From: Streptococcus varani
GTDB lineage: Bacteria; Bacillota; Bacilli; Lactobacillales; Streptococcaceae
Direction of reading: 5' to 3'
NCBI RefSeq assembly: GCF_001375655.1
Contig: NZ_CTEN01000001.1
Location: 620,001-684,000 of the forward strand
Length of the DNA stretch: 64,000 nt
The notes beneath the pieces were generated by a model that had not been told where the DNA came from, ran no database searches, and worked only from the letters and a program-made list of their open reading frames with translations. A program made the translations under genes and the position numbers. Positions within the stretch are counted from its first letter, which is position 1, and every line of letters starts with the position of its first letter. Below, in pieces: positions 19,288 through 27,870 of the stretch.

Positions 19288-19316
19288 ATTATAAATCGCT
19301 TTCATAAGTCTGTCAA
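19288..19316 (-). promoter_or_regulatory. man operon promoter with overlapping cre-like site
   Basis: On the minus strand there is a full-consensus promoter: TTGACA (19311-19316), 17 bp, TATAAT (19288-19293). TGAAAGCGATTTAT (19291-19304) occupies the spacer and -10 and matches the CcpA cre consensus except at the final CA. Binding there would be expected to repress. The rest of the spacer up to 19540 is AT-rich with no gene seen. Confidence 0.8.
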
Positions 19317-19540
19317 GCTTTTTTTGTGACAACAGATAGGAGAGATTAAGGCGTTTTCTGAAATTATCAAATAAATTTTCAGCTATTTTGAAGAGTTTTA
19401 GATGAAATAATGGCGTCAAATCAGCAAAATTTGGAGAAAAAATTATTGTAAAAGAGAAAACGATTTTGTCTAATCTATGCAAAAAAACCATAGAAAATCA
19501 TAGAATAAATTTTTAGATTTTTCTTTATTCATTTTCTTCT

Positions 19541-19571
19541 GAAAAAGAAAAAAGCAGAAGTCCTGCTTTCA
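19541..19571 (-). [10 protein letters not shown]. [10 protein letters not shown] overlapping the end of the tetR gene
   Basis: On the minus strand AAAGCAG (19563-19569) pairs with CTGCTTT (19551-19557) and is followed by TTTCTTTTTC. The stem overlaps the TGA stop codon of the TetR gene. Confidence 0.7.
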
Positions 19572-20093
19572 TGGTAGTAAATGCATGAGAAAATCAGACA
19601 TCTCTGCTGGAGACTCCCTTTTTCCTTTTATAATCCAACTTTGACAGATGCCAAAGATAGCGTGAGAGAAATAAATACTGTGGTACTCTGCTTGAATAGG
19701 AGAAAGATCCTGGGTAAGAAGTAAGTCATTCTCAATAAAAAGTTTAATTTTGCGAATAATAAAACTTTGGATTTCTTGGGTACCATTTGGGGATAGGAGG
19801 GCAGAGAGTAATTCCTCGTCTTCCAATAGAACAAACATTTTTAGAAGTGCTTTGGCTCGACTGTTTTCTTGCTGAGTAAAGATATTCTCAAGAGCACGAA
19901 AGAATTCTTTTTGATAGGAATCGATCATTTCATACTTATCTTTATAGTGAGTATAAAAACTGGAACGACTAATTCCGGCTGCTTGAGCTAGTTTGGTGGT
20001 GGTGATATCATTAAAATTTTCTTTCTCTAAACAACTGACCATAGCTTTCAAGATGGCTTGTCGGGTATTTTCTTTGCGGTGGTCTTTGGTCAT
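19569..20093 (-). CDS. TetR-family repressor, divergent from a YhgE/Pip gene
   Basis: A 174-residue regulator. The N-terminal helix-turn-helix (about 27-50: ITTTKLAQAAGISRSSFYTHY) is classic TetR, and the rest is an all-helical ligand-binding domain. It is divergently transcribed from the YhgE/Pip membrane protein gene. The shared 136-bp region carries two TTAGACA-N3-TGTCTAA-type operators, so it probably represses itself and that gene. The ligand is unknown. Confidence 0.9.
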   Translation of the reverse strand: MTKDHRKENTRQAILKAMVSCLEKENFNDITTTKLAQAAGISRSSFYTHYKDKYEMIDSYQKEFFRALENIFTQQENSRAKALLKMFVLLEDEELLSALLSPNGTQEIQSFIIRKIKLFIENDLLLTQDLSPIQAEYHSIYFSHAIFGICQSWIIKGKRESPAEMSDFLMHLLP

Positions 20094-20120
20094 AAATCAG
20101 TCAACTCCTTTTATACATTT

Positions 20121-20213
20121 TTGAACAGAGTGTCTAAAAAATATCTTTTTTGCTTGAATTTATCATTCAGACTTGTATAATGTATTCTATCATTTATTAG
20201 ACAATGTGTCTAA
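20121..20213 (+). promoter_or_regulatory. Divergent promoter region with two TetR-type operators
   Basis: TTAGACA-atg-TGTCTAA (20197-20213) is a perfect 7-bp dyad just downstream of the rightward promoter (TTGAAT 20154-20159, 16 bp, TATAAT 20176-20181). A second, weaker copy, TTGAACA-gag-TGTCTAA (20121-20137), lies next to the tetR start. The spacing places one operator on each transcription unit. Confidence 0.75.
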
Positions 20214-20229
20214 AAAGGAGTGTAGTCAT

Positions 20230-22710
20230 TTGAAAAAAATAAAAATAATATATAGAAACCCTGTTTTGTGGATTACCATGTTAGGTGTTGCTTTCATACC
20301 AGCACTTTACAATTTAAGTTTCCTATCCGCTATCTGGGATCCCTATGGAAATCTGAAGAATCTGCCTGTAGCAGTTGTAAATCAGGATAGGGCGTCAACA
20401 TTAGGAAATGAGAGTCTGACTATTGGTGACGACATGGTTGAATCAATGAGGAAAGATTCCAATCTGGATTTTCACTTTGTCTCAACTAAAGAAGCACAAA
20501 CAGGTCTCGAAAAAGGGGACTATTATATGGTTGTTACGCTTCCAGAAGATTTGTCTCAAAAAACAGCTACTTTATTGACAGAAGAACCAAAACAAGCAGA
20601 AATTGTTTACCAGACTTCCAAGGGACATAGTTTTATTGCTTCAAAAATGAGCGAGTCAGCAATGGAAAAAATAAAAGCATCCCTTGCAGAAAAAATTACC
20701 AAGCAATATACTAGCGCAGTTTTTGGAAGCCTTTCTGATGTAAAAACAGGTATGGGAAAAGCTGCGGATGGCAGTCAGCAATTAGAAAATGGATCAGTTC
20801 AATTGGTAGATGGTTCTTCTACATTGACAAGTGGTTTATCAATTCTCACTGCTTCTACAGGGACTATTTCTGAAGGCAATGGGGAGTTTAGCTCTGGATT
20901 GAGGACCTATACTTCAGGTGTTGGACAGTTGGATTCTGGATTGACCCGTTTTTCAATAGGTTTGTCCCAGTATACAAATGGGGTCACTTCTCTATCCGAA
21001 GGTAGTAGCCAGTTAGATGCCAATTCTGGAAAATTAGTAGATGCTTTGTCCCAGTTGAAAAGGGCATCTGATCAGATGCAACCTCTATTGGATGGAACCA
21101 ATCAGCTAACTTCGGGTCTCAAAGAACTTGCACAAACGACTACTGTTTCACAAGAAAAATTGCAAGAGATTGATAAGTTAGTGTCAGGACTGGATCAGTT
21201 GCAAGCTGGTCTCAACCAACTTAATAGTCAAGTTTCAACAATGTCCTCATCCTCTCTTCCAAACTTAGATTTGAGCTCTTTACCGGCCCAGTTACAAGAT
21301 TTGAAGAATCAAGTTCAAGCTTTACAAGGCTCGTCTCAAGCGGACAGAGAAAAAACGATAGCGGCCCTAAAAGCAACAAACACCTTTCAAGGTTTGACGA
21401 TTGATCAACAAGCAGAACTGGTGGCAGCGATTGAAAATACTCCCTCCTCAACAGCGGACCCTAGTCAAGCCATCTTATACCAAGTCTCAACCATTAGTCA
21501 AGAGCTGCAAAGCTTGCAAGTTGCTATACAGACTTTGCAAAAAGCTTCAGAAGGTTTGGTGACATTACAAGCAGCAATCTCACAACTATCAGCAGGTGGA
21601 AATCAAGTTTTACCTGCGGCCAGTGCAACTGTTCATCAGTTTTCTACTGGTATGAACCAGATTTCAGGAGTGCTTGAGGCTAAGTTGATACCAGGAAGTA
21701 ATCAGATAACTTCAGGTCTTGATGAATTTCATAAAAAGCTTACTGTCGGTACGGAACAATTGTTAGGAAAAGCAGTTTCCTATACAGATGCAGTTGGAAA
21801 ATTAAATGCAGGGGCACAAGAATTGGCTCAGAAAAATCTTCCTCTGAGTCAGGGGCTATCTGGGCTTGAGGATGGTTCTCATCAGTTGAATAGTAAGTCC
21901 AATCAATTGCAAGAAGCTTCTAATAAACTTTTAGATGGTAGTCAAGAATTGAATAATGGAGCGAAAAAACTGCAAGATGGTGGTCAGAGTCTAGAAGATG
22001 GAATTGGGCAACTTACTAGAGGGATTGAAAGTTTGAATGCTGGTCTTAAAGGGAGTAGTCAAGAACTTTCTCTTGTAAATCTTAAAGAGGTAAATGCGGA
22101 ACTCGTTTCGATGCCAGTTTCAAGCCAGCATACCGATCATGACAAAGTAAATACCAATGGAGTCGCTATGGCACCCTATATGATTTCCGTATCCTTAATG
22201 GTAGCTGCCTTGTCTACGAATGTTATTTTTGTCAAGTCACTCGATGGTGAAAACTACACTGATAGATGGAAATGGGCAAAAGGAAAATTAATCTTAAATG
22301 GTTTTATATCAACTCTAGCAGCAACCATCCTCTTTCTGGTAGTAGAAACTATGGGAGTTGAAGCCAACCATCCACTTGCTACCTTTGCTATGATCCTTTT
22401 GACGGGCTGGACCTTGATGGCTTTAGTGACCGCCTTGGTAGGGTGGAGTAATCGATATGGGGCTTTTGCTTCACTGATCCTTTTGTTACTACAACTGGGA
22501 TCAAGCGCAGGAACGTATCCAATTGAATTAAGTCCCAAATTCTTTAGATTGGTTCAACCCTTTTTACCCATGACCTATTCTGTGTCTGCTTTAAGACAAA
22601 GTATTTCTATGAAGGGACAGATAGGTTCACAAGTTTTCGCTTTGACAGTATTTTTGTTGCTCTTTATGGTGCTAGGCTTAGTAACTTATCAGAAAGATGT
22701 GAACAACTAA
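20230..22710 (+). CDS. YhgE/Pip-family membrane protein
   Basis: An 826-residue membrane protein of the YhgE/Pip (phage infection protein, ABC-2-like) family. There is one N-terminal membrane segment (about 15-35), then a long extracellular region built from repeated L-x-x-G-S/T-x-x-L-x-x-G turns predicted to form a coiled stalk, then about five membrane segments from about residue 650. The start is TTG 20230 with AAGGAG 7 nt upstream; an ATG at 20173 lies before that site and inside the promoter. The divergent TetR gene and operator at +20 suggest inducible expression. Substrate and role are unknown. Confidence 0.87.
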   Translation: MKKIKIIYRNPVLWITMLGVAFIPALYNLSFLSAIWDPYGNLKNLPVAVVNQDRASTLGNESLTIGDDMVESMRKDSNLDFHFVSTKEAQTGLEKGDYYMVVTLPEDLSQKTATLLTEEPKQAEIVYQTSKGHSFIASKMSESAMEKIKASLAEKITKQYTSAVFGSLSDVKTGMGKAADGSQQLENGSVQLVDGSSTLTSGLSILTASTGTISEGNGEFSSGLRTYTSGVGQLDSGLTRFSIGLSQYTNGVTSLSEGSSQLDANSGKLVDALSQLKRASDQMQPLLDGTNQLTSGLKELAQTTTVSQEKLQEIDKLVSGLDQLQAGLNQLNSQVSTMSSSSLPNLDLSSLPAQLQDLKNQVQALQGSSQADREKTIAALKATNTFQGLTIDQQAELVAAIENTPSSTADPSQAILYQVSTISQELQSLQVAIQTLQKASEGLVTLQAAISQLSAGGNQVLPAASATVHQFSTGMNQISGVLEAKLIPGSNQITSGLDEFHKKLTVGTEQLLGKAVSYTDAVGKLNAGAQELAQKNLPLSQGLSGLEDGSHQLNSKSNQLQEASNKLLDGSQELNNGAKKLQDGGQSLEDGIGQLTRGIESLNAGLKGSSQELSLVNLKEVNAELVSMPVSSQHTDHDKVNTNGVAMAPYMISVSLMVAALSTNVIFVKSLDGENYTDRWKWAKGKLILNGFISTLAATILFLVVETMGVEANHPLATFAMILLTGWTLMALVTALVGWSNRYGAFASLILLLLQLGSSAGTYPIELSPKFFRLVQPFLPMTYSVSALRQSISMKGQIGSQVFALTVFLLLFMVLGLVTYQKDVNN

Positions 22711-22740
22711 AAAGAACAAGGAATTCCTTGTTCTTTTTAG
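22707..22740. [10 protein letters not shown]. Bidirectional [10 protein letters not shown], perfect palindrome
   Basis: A 34-bp perfect palindrome (17-bp arms) is centred on GAATTC at 22723/22724 with A and T tracts on its flanks. It [13 protein letters not shown] YhgE/Pip gene and, in the other direction, the convergent Cof hydrolase gene. Confidence 0.9.
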
Positions 22741-22780
22741 TTGGCTTCTGAAGAGGCTAGTTTTTATCCAATCTCTTTGA

Positions 22781-23596
22781 TTAATTTAATAGTAAGTTTT
22801 CCAATTCTCGAGCCACCCCATCTAGCTCGTTTGTATATTGTGTCATGCGATCGGCAACTGGGATGAGTCTGTCACTGGCGTTTTTCATAGCATATCCGAT
22901 GCCGGCTAATTGCAACATCTGAATATCATTTTGCTCGTCTCCAAAAGCGATCAAGTCCTGAGGAGAAGCTTTATAGTGGTCCAACAAATAAGTGAGGGCA
23001 GAAGCCTTTGAGACGCCTTTGGCACAAGTTTCTAAGATATTAAGAGGTCCACCCCAAGTGTTGATTTCAAGTTGATTTTTAAAGTAATCCTTCATCTGGT
23101 CAGCTAAAGCGTATTTATCTTCTGCTCGGGTCTGCATGAGGATTGAATGAGGATCATCTGTGATTAAGTCTGGTCTCATCAGGTTTTCGGCTGTAATTTT
23201 TTGGACCCCCATGAGAGCGGGATCAAATGTACCAAGATGGTCTTGAGTGATAAAGAACTTATTTTTGTATTCTCCTGCGATAAAATCAGCCTGAAAAGTC
23301 TCTTCTTCTTTCAGAAAATCCATCAAATAGTGTTTGTCTATCAAGACTTTCTGCTCGAAAGCCCATTTTTTTTCAGGAATATGTGTCAAGGAACCATTGA
23401 AGTTAATCATTGGGGTCTCTAATTGGAGTTGGTGGTAGAATTTGTCAGCCATGCGATAAGGACGACCTGTGGCGATGACTACAGTGTGACCAGCTTTTTT
23501 TACAGCCTGGATAACGTCGATAGTGTAGTCACTTAATTGACTCTGTTCGTTTAATAAGGTGCCATCTAAATCAAGCGCAATAATCTTTTTCTTCAC
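22781..23596 (-). CDS. Cof-type HAD hydrolase
   Basis: A 271-residue HAD phosphatase with the large C2 cap typical of the Cof/YidA subfamily. Motif I is LDLDGTLLNE, motif II is in VIATGRPYRM, the motif III lysine is in GVSKASAL, and motif IV is FGDEQNDIQML. These enzymes usually act on sugar phosphates or FMN; the substrate cannot be told from sequence. It is convergent with the YhgE/Pip gene and divergent from the purine permease. Confidence 0.9.
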   Translation of the reverse strand: MKKKIIALDLDGTLLNEQSQLSDYTIDVIQAVKKAGHTVVIATGRPYRMADKFYHQLQLETPMINFNGSLTHIPEKKWAFEQKVLIDKHYLMDFLKEEETFQADFIAGEYKNKFFITQDHLGTFDPALMGVQKITAENLMRPDLITDDPHSILMQTRAEDKYALADQMKDYFKNQLEINTWGGPLNILETCAKGVSKASALTYLLDHYKASPQDLIAFGDEQNDIQMLQLAGIGYAMKNASDRLIPVADRMTQYTNELDGVARELENLLLN

Positions 23597-23759
23597 AATA
23601 GGTCTCCTTGTAAATCTGTTCTCCTAGTATATCAAAATAAGAAAGGAGAGGCAAAGAGAAAGAAGTTAAGGGTTAAAAAACGAACTTTCATAGTTTTTTT
23701 CTTCTATATATAGAAAATAAAGCAAGAAGACTGACAGAGCTTATTTAAACACAAAGAAA

Positions 23760-23900
23760 TAAAAACGTTTTCAGAATAAAAAATCTTGAAATATGAATGT
23801 TTTTGTTTTATAATATATATATCGTTCGTGAATTAAGCGAATAAAAATAGATTCATCTGATAAATAGATGGATTGAGTAAAAAAACTGAATCTTAAGGAG
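23760..23900 (+). promoter_or_regulatory. Purine permease promoter, cre-like site and structured leader
   Basis: TTGAAA (23786-23791), 17 bp and TATAAT (23809-23814) form the promoter. TAAAAACGTTTTCA (about 23760-23773) just upstream is one base off a CcpA cre site. In the leader, AGATTCA (23849-23855) pairs with TGAATCT (23887-23893), enclosing a CATCT/AGATG hairpin. The outer stem ends two bases before the AAGGAG ribosome site (23895-23900). It does not match the known purine riboswitch consensus as far as I can tell. Confidence 0.6.
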
Positions 23901-23910
23901 ATTTTCGGGA

Positions 23911-25371
23911 ATGGAAAACTATTTTGGTCTCAAAGAACATGGAACCAGTGTTTCAACTGAGATTATGGCTGGGATTACGACTTTCTTTGCCATGTCTTAT
24001 ATCCTCTTTGTTAACCCTGCTATTTTAGGTGCAGCAGGTATGCCTACGCAGGCTGTCTTCTTGGCTACCATTATTGCTACGGCTATTTCAACCTTAGTAA
24101 TGGGTCTCTTTGCCAATGTTCCTTATGCTTTGGCACCAGGTATGGGACTCAATGCTTTTTTCACTTATACCGTTGTTTTTGGACTCGGTTTTAGCTGGCA
24201 AGAAGCTTTAGCCATGGTTCTCTTGTGTGGTGTCTTTAATATCCTGATCACAGTTACCAAAATACGTAAGAGTATCATCAAATCAATTCCGCTTAGTCTT
24301 CAGCATGCTATTGGTGGTGGTATTGGTGTCTTTGTTGCTTATCTTGGTTTTAAAAATGCTAATATCATCAACTTCTCGGCTTCCGCAGGGAATATCGTTT
24401 CTATCAATGGTGTTTCTCCAGCCGAAGCTACAGCAAAAACCTTTGAAAATGGAGTATTCTCAGTAGGTGCCAATGGTGGTGTGGTTCCAGAAATCTCAAC
24501 CTTTACAGATCCTGCTGTTCTCCTAGCCATCATCGGTCTCTTTATCACAACTATCTTAGTCATCAAAAAAGTTCGCGGAGCTATCTTAATTGGGATTATT
24601 GCTACAACTCTCATTGGTGTGCCAATGGGTGTAGTGGATTTATCTATGATTAACTTTGCAGACAACAACTTGGCGACTGCCTTTGGTGAATTGGGTGTCA
24701 CTTTCTTAGCTGCTTTTGGTGGCATGGCTTCCCTCTTTTCGGATCCTAGCCGTCTACCATTGGTACTGATGACTATCTTTGCCTTCAGTCTTTCAGATAC
24801 ATTTGATACCATCGGTACCTTTATTGGTACTGGTCGTAGAACAGGTATTTTCTCTGCAGAAGATGAAGCAGCCCTTGAAAATTCATCTGGTTTCTCATCT
24901 AAGATGGATAAGGCCCTCTTTGCAGATGCTATTGGTACGTTTATCGGAGCACTCTTTGGCACTTCCAATACAACGACTTATGTTGAGTCAGCAGCAGGTA
25001 TTGCCGAGGGTGGACGTACTGGTCTAACAGCTGTTTCAACAGCAGCAGCCTTCATCTTATCCGCCCTTATTTTGCCAATTGTGGGTATTGTACCAGCAGC
25101 AGCAACAGCACCAGCCCTTATTATTGTCGGTGTCATGATGGTTTCTTCCTTCTTGGATGTTGATTGGAGTGACTTCAATGATGCTCTACCAGCATTCTTT
25201 GCAGCTTTCTTTATGGCTCTTTGCTTCTCAATCTCCTACGGTATTGCGGCGGCCTTCATCTTTTATTGCTTGGTGAAAGTAGCGACAGGCAAGACAAAAG
25301 AGATTCACCCAATTCTTTGGGGAGCAACCTTCCTCTTTATCCTTAACTTTATCATCTTAGCTGTCTTATAA
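23911..25371 (+). CDS. NCS2-family purine permease (AzgA-like)
   Basis: A 486-residue membrane transporter of the NCS2/AzgA subfamily (hypoxanthine/guanine/adenine:H+ symport) with about 12-14 hydrophobic segments. The start MENYFGLKEHGTSVSTEIMA is characteristic of the family, as are PYALAPGMGLNAFFTY and the GTSNTTTYVESAAGIAEGGR region. It stands alone with its own promoter, leader and [10 protein letters not shown]. Confidence 0.93.
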   Translation: MENYFGLKEHGTSVSTEIMAGITTFFAMSYILFVNPAILGAAGMPTQAVFLATIIATAISTLVMGLFANVPYALAPGMGLNAFFTYTVVFGLGFSWQEALAMVLLCGVFNILITVTKIRKSIIKSIPLSLQHAIGGGIGVFVAYLGFKNANIINFSASAGNIVSINGVSPAEATAKTFENGVFSVGANGGVVPEISTFTDPAVLLAIIGLFITTILVIKKVRGAILIGIIATTLIGVPMGVVDLSMINFADNNLATAFGELGVTFLAAFGGMASLFSDPSRLPLVLMTIFAFSLSDTFDTIGTFIGTGRRTGIFSAEDEAALENSSGFSSKMDKALFADAIGTFIGALFGTSNTTTYVESAAGIAEGGRTGLTAVSTAAAFILSALILPIVGIVPAAATAPALIIVGVMMVSSFLDVDWSDFNDALPAFFAAFFMALCFSISYGIAAAFIFYCLVKVATGKTKEIHPILWGATFLFILNFIILAVL

Positions 25372-25389
25372 GCTGAGACCTCACCATTT

Positions 25390-25417
25390 AAAAACGACCG
25401 GATGTGTCGTTTTTCTT
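25390..25417 (+). [10 protein letters not shown]. [10 protein letters not shown] after the purine permease
   Basis: AAAAACGAC (25390-25398) pairs perfectly with GTCGTTTTT (25406-25414) around a 7-nt loop, followed by CTTTTT. Confidence 0.85.
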
Positions 25418-25451
25418 TTTACAGGAAAAAAATGAAAAATATTTAACCTTA

Positions 25452-25468
25452 TGGTATAATCATGTCTA
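25452..25468 (+). promoter_or_regulatory. tsaE promoter placing transcription start at the start codon
   Basis: The extended -10, TGGTATAAT (TATAAT 25455-25460), is followed by only 7 nt before ATG 25468. Initiation at the usual distance would begin at or next to the A of that ATG, giving a leaderless mRNA. Confidence 0.6.
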
Positions 25469-25908
25469 TGTATAGTCAAAATGAAGTCGAATTGATGGCT
25501 ATTGGCCAATCTATTGGTGAGAAATTAAAAGCGGGAGATATCCTGGTTCTGACAGGTGATCTGGGTGCGGGTAAGACTACTTTAACCAAGGGGATTGCCA
25601 AGGGTTTAGAGATTGGGCAAATGATAAAAAGTCCGACCTATACCATTGTTAGAGAGTATGAGGGGCGTTTGCCACTGTACCATTTGGATGTTTACCGAAT
25701 TGGTGATGATCCTGATTCCATTGATTTGGATGATTTTCTATATGGTGATGGCGTAACAGTTATCGAATGGGGTGAATTGTTGAATCCTCATCTTTTAGAT
25801 GATTATCTGACAATTTTATTAGAATATTCAGGAGATGGCCGTAAAGTCTCTGGACAAGCCCAGGGTTCTCGAAGCCAAGTTCTACTTGAGGAGATTTTTC
25901 ATGGCTAG
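25468..25908 (+). CDS. tsaE: tRNA t6A biosynthesis ATPase TsaE
   Basis: The P-loop ATPase that works with TsaB and TsaD to make N6-threonylcarbamoyladenosine at tRNA position 37. The Walker A is GDLGAGKTT; SPTYTIVREYEG and VTVIEWGELL are family motifs. ATG 25468 (MYSQNEVEL) is preferred; ATG 25462 lies upstream of the expected transcription start. No ribosome site precedes either. The gene overlaps the next one by 8 bp and starts the tsaE-GNAT-LCP operon. Confidence 0.93.
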   Translation: MYSQNEVELMAIGQSIGEKLKAGDILVLTGDLGAGKTTLTKGIAKGLEIGQMIKSPTYTIVREYEGRLPLYHLDVYRIGDDPDSIDLDDFLYGDGVTVIEWGELLNPHLLDDYLTILLEYSGDGRKVSGQAQGSRSQVLLEEIFHG

Positions 25909-26422
25909 ACAGGAAATAGTATTTGCTCAAGCCCAGGCTGAGGATGCCCAAGCCCTGATTGATTTTCTGGATTTGGTAGCGGTAGAGACGGATTATCTGG
26001 TCATGGATGAAGAAACATTTCCCTATTCGTTAGAGCAGACACAGTCTATTCTAATGGCAAGTGAAGAAGCGCCTGACCAACTCTGCCTTTTGGCCAAGGT
26101 TGGTAAGAAAATTATCGGCTTAATCAATGTCAAGGCTTATAAGCCCTATCGTATCTCTCATGTTGGGGATGTCTTTATGGCGGTTGCCAAGGAGTATTGG
26201 AGTCATGGTATCGGTCGGATTTTATTGGAAGAAGCCATCATTTGGGCTCAAGAAATGGACTGTTTAAAACGTTTGGAATTGACCGTTCAAGTTCGTAATG
26301 CGCGTGCAATTAAATTATACAAAAGCTGTGGCTTTGAAGTAGAAGGTACTCAAAAAAGGGGTGCCAGAACAGATGAAGGAGAATGGCTGGATCTTTACTA
26401 TATGGGAAGGCTAATAGATTAA
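25901..26422 (+). CDS. GNAT-family N-acetyltransferase
   Basis: A 173-residue acetyltransferase of the GNAT fold. The acetyl-CoA loop is in EYWSHGIGRILLEEA, and the C-terminal RNARAIKLYKSCGFEVEG is the standard GNAT end. The substrate is unknown. ATG 25901 has GAGGAG upstream and overlaps the tsaE stop. Confidence 0.88.
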   Translation: MARQEIVFAQAQAEDAQALIDFLDLVAVETDYLVMDEETFPYSLEQTQSILMASEEAPDQLCLLAKVGKKIIGLINVKAYKPYRISHVGDVFMAVAKEYWSHGIGRILLEEAIIWAQEMDCLKRLELTVQVRNARAIKLYKSCGFEVEGTQKRGARTDEGEWLDLYYMGRLID

Positions 26423-26424
26423 CG

Positions 26425-27555
26425 ATGAAAATTGGTAAAAAAATACTTTTGATGACCATGGCTATCTTATTGCTTACAGTTGGAGCTGTAGTTACCTATG
26501 GGACAACGTTTTGGAGCTATTCTGAGAAGGCCATTTCTAAGACTTTCAAAAAAATTGATAATAATGAAGAGTCGGACAATATTATTCAAGCCACCAAACC
26601 ATTTAGCATTCTTCTAATGGGTGTTGATACAGATGAAGCGACTCGCGGGGGTGCTTGGGAAGGTGGACGAAGTGACTCGATGATCTTAGTTACAGTCAAT
26701 CCTCAAACCAAAAAAACGACGATGATGAGTTTGACTCGGGATATTATGGTTGAAATCGCCAATCCTGATGGCAGAAGTAGTGGTACGATTGAAAAATTGA
26801 ATCATTCTTATAGCTATGGGGAAGCACCAATGACCATTGCGACAGTCGAGAAAATGTTGGATATCAATATTGATCGCTACGTAAAAATTAATATGGACGG
26901 TCTTAGAAGTTTGGTGGATGCTCTCGGTGGGATTACTGTTAATAATACACTTGGTTTTACGATTTCTATTGAAGCGCAAGAACCAGCTTATCGTGCAACA
27001 ATTGATCCGGGTCAACACTTGATCAATGGGGATCAAGCCTTAGTCTATGCTCGTATGCGTTATGATGATCCTGAGGGAGATGTTGGCCGTCAAAAACGCC
27101 AACGTGAAGTTATTGGAGCGGTTGTCCAGAAGCTCTTACAGCTGGATGGCTTTACACAATATAAGAAAATCTTGGATGCTGTTTCCACCAACCTGCAAAC
27201 AGATATTGAAATCAGTAGTGCTACAATTACAAGTTTATTAGGCTATAAAGATTCATTAAATACCCTTGAATCCTATCAGTTAGATGGGGAAGGTGAGATG
27301 GTTGACGGACTATCTTATCAAATTCCAACCAGCAAGCATTTACTTGAAATGCAAAATGTACTCAAGCGATCTTTGGGTTTGCATGAGACGACGGAATTAA
27401 AAACAAATGTTCGCGTCTATGAAAATCTATTCGGGCTTCCAAATCCCTATACAGTTGTCAATGCTTATACTGGAATCGAAACCCCAGGAACTGGAAATAT
27501 AGTCGATTCAGCAACAACAGTGGAGAGTACGGAAACAACTCATCTGGGACAATAA
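26425..27555 (+). CDS. LytR-CpsA-Psr (LCP) family cell wall ligase
   Basis: A 376-residue membrane-anchored enzyme that links anionic glycopolymers (teichoic acid or capsule) to peptidoglycan. One N-terminal membrane helix (about 5-25), then the LCP domain with LLMGVDTDE, the Arg-rich SLTRDIMVEI and LVYARMRYDDPEGDVGRQKRQREV. The C-terminal tail is Thr/Ser/Glu-rich. The start is ATG 26425, two bases after the GNAT stop; the nearest ribosome site (GGGAAGG) is rather far (14 nt). Confidence 0.92.
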   Translation: MKIGKKILLMTMAILLLTVGAVVTYGTTFWSYSEKAISKTFKKIDNNEESDNIIQATKPFSILLMGVDTDEATRGGAWEGGRSDSMILVTVNPQTKKTTMMSLTRDIMVEIANPDGRSSGTIEKLNHSYSYGEAPMTIATVEKMLDINIDRYVKINMDGLRSLVDALGGITVNNTLGFTISIEAQEPAYRATIDPGQHLINGDQALVYARMRYDDPEGDVGRQKRQREVIGAVVQKLLQLDGFTQYKKILDAVSTNLQTDIEISSATITSLLGYKDSLNTLESYQLDGEGEMVDGLSYQIPTSKHLLEMQNVLKRSLGLHETTELKTNVRVYENLFGLPNPYTVVNAYTGIETPGTGNIVDSATTVESTETTHLGQ

Positions 27556-27730
27556 ACATTTTAAATTTTCCATCCATGTCAAATCAGACTAGATAAGAGC
27601 GGTGCAGATAAATAAAAATATCTGAGCAGTTGTTTGATGGGAGATAAGTATCCATAAGAGTCAATTTACAGCTAGAGATATCGAGGTAAGGAAAAGTCTG
27701 TCCATAGTTTGATTTTTCAAGTCTATAAAA

Positions 27731-27782
27731 TATACAAAAAGAGTTTAGGTTGCTATTAAACAACCTAAACTCTTTTTGTATA
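27731..27782. [10 protein letters not shown]. Bidirectional [14 protein letters not shown] 22-bp stem
   Basis: Perfect 22-bp arms (27731-27752 and 27761-27782) with an 8-nt loop and A5/T5 tracts lie between the LCP gene and the convergent YtxH-like gene. The 175 bp before it hold no recognised feature. Confidence 0.92.
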
Positions 27783-27870
27783 TTTATGGTAAGAAGTTAT
27801 CAATGAAAGAAACTAATCCGATAATCCGACTTAGGCCCGCGACGACTAGTCTACTTTCTTATTTGCTTGA

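Noticed and set aside
19440-19475. Second cre site upstream of manL
   Set aside because: GACAAAATCGTTTTCTC has the CG core, but the flanks do not match the consensus at both ends and it lies far from the promoter.
24339-24968. 209-codon minus-strand ORF inside the purine permease gene
   Set aside because: Antisense shadow of a strongly codon-biased gene, with no ribosome site and low-complexity translation.
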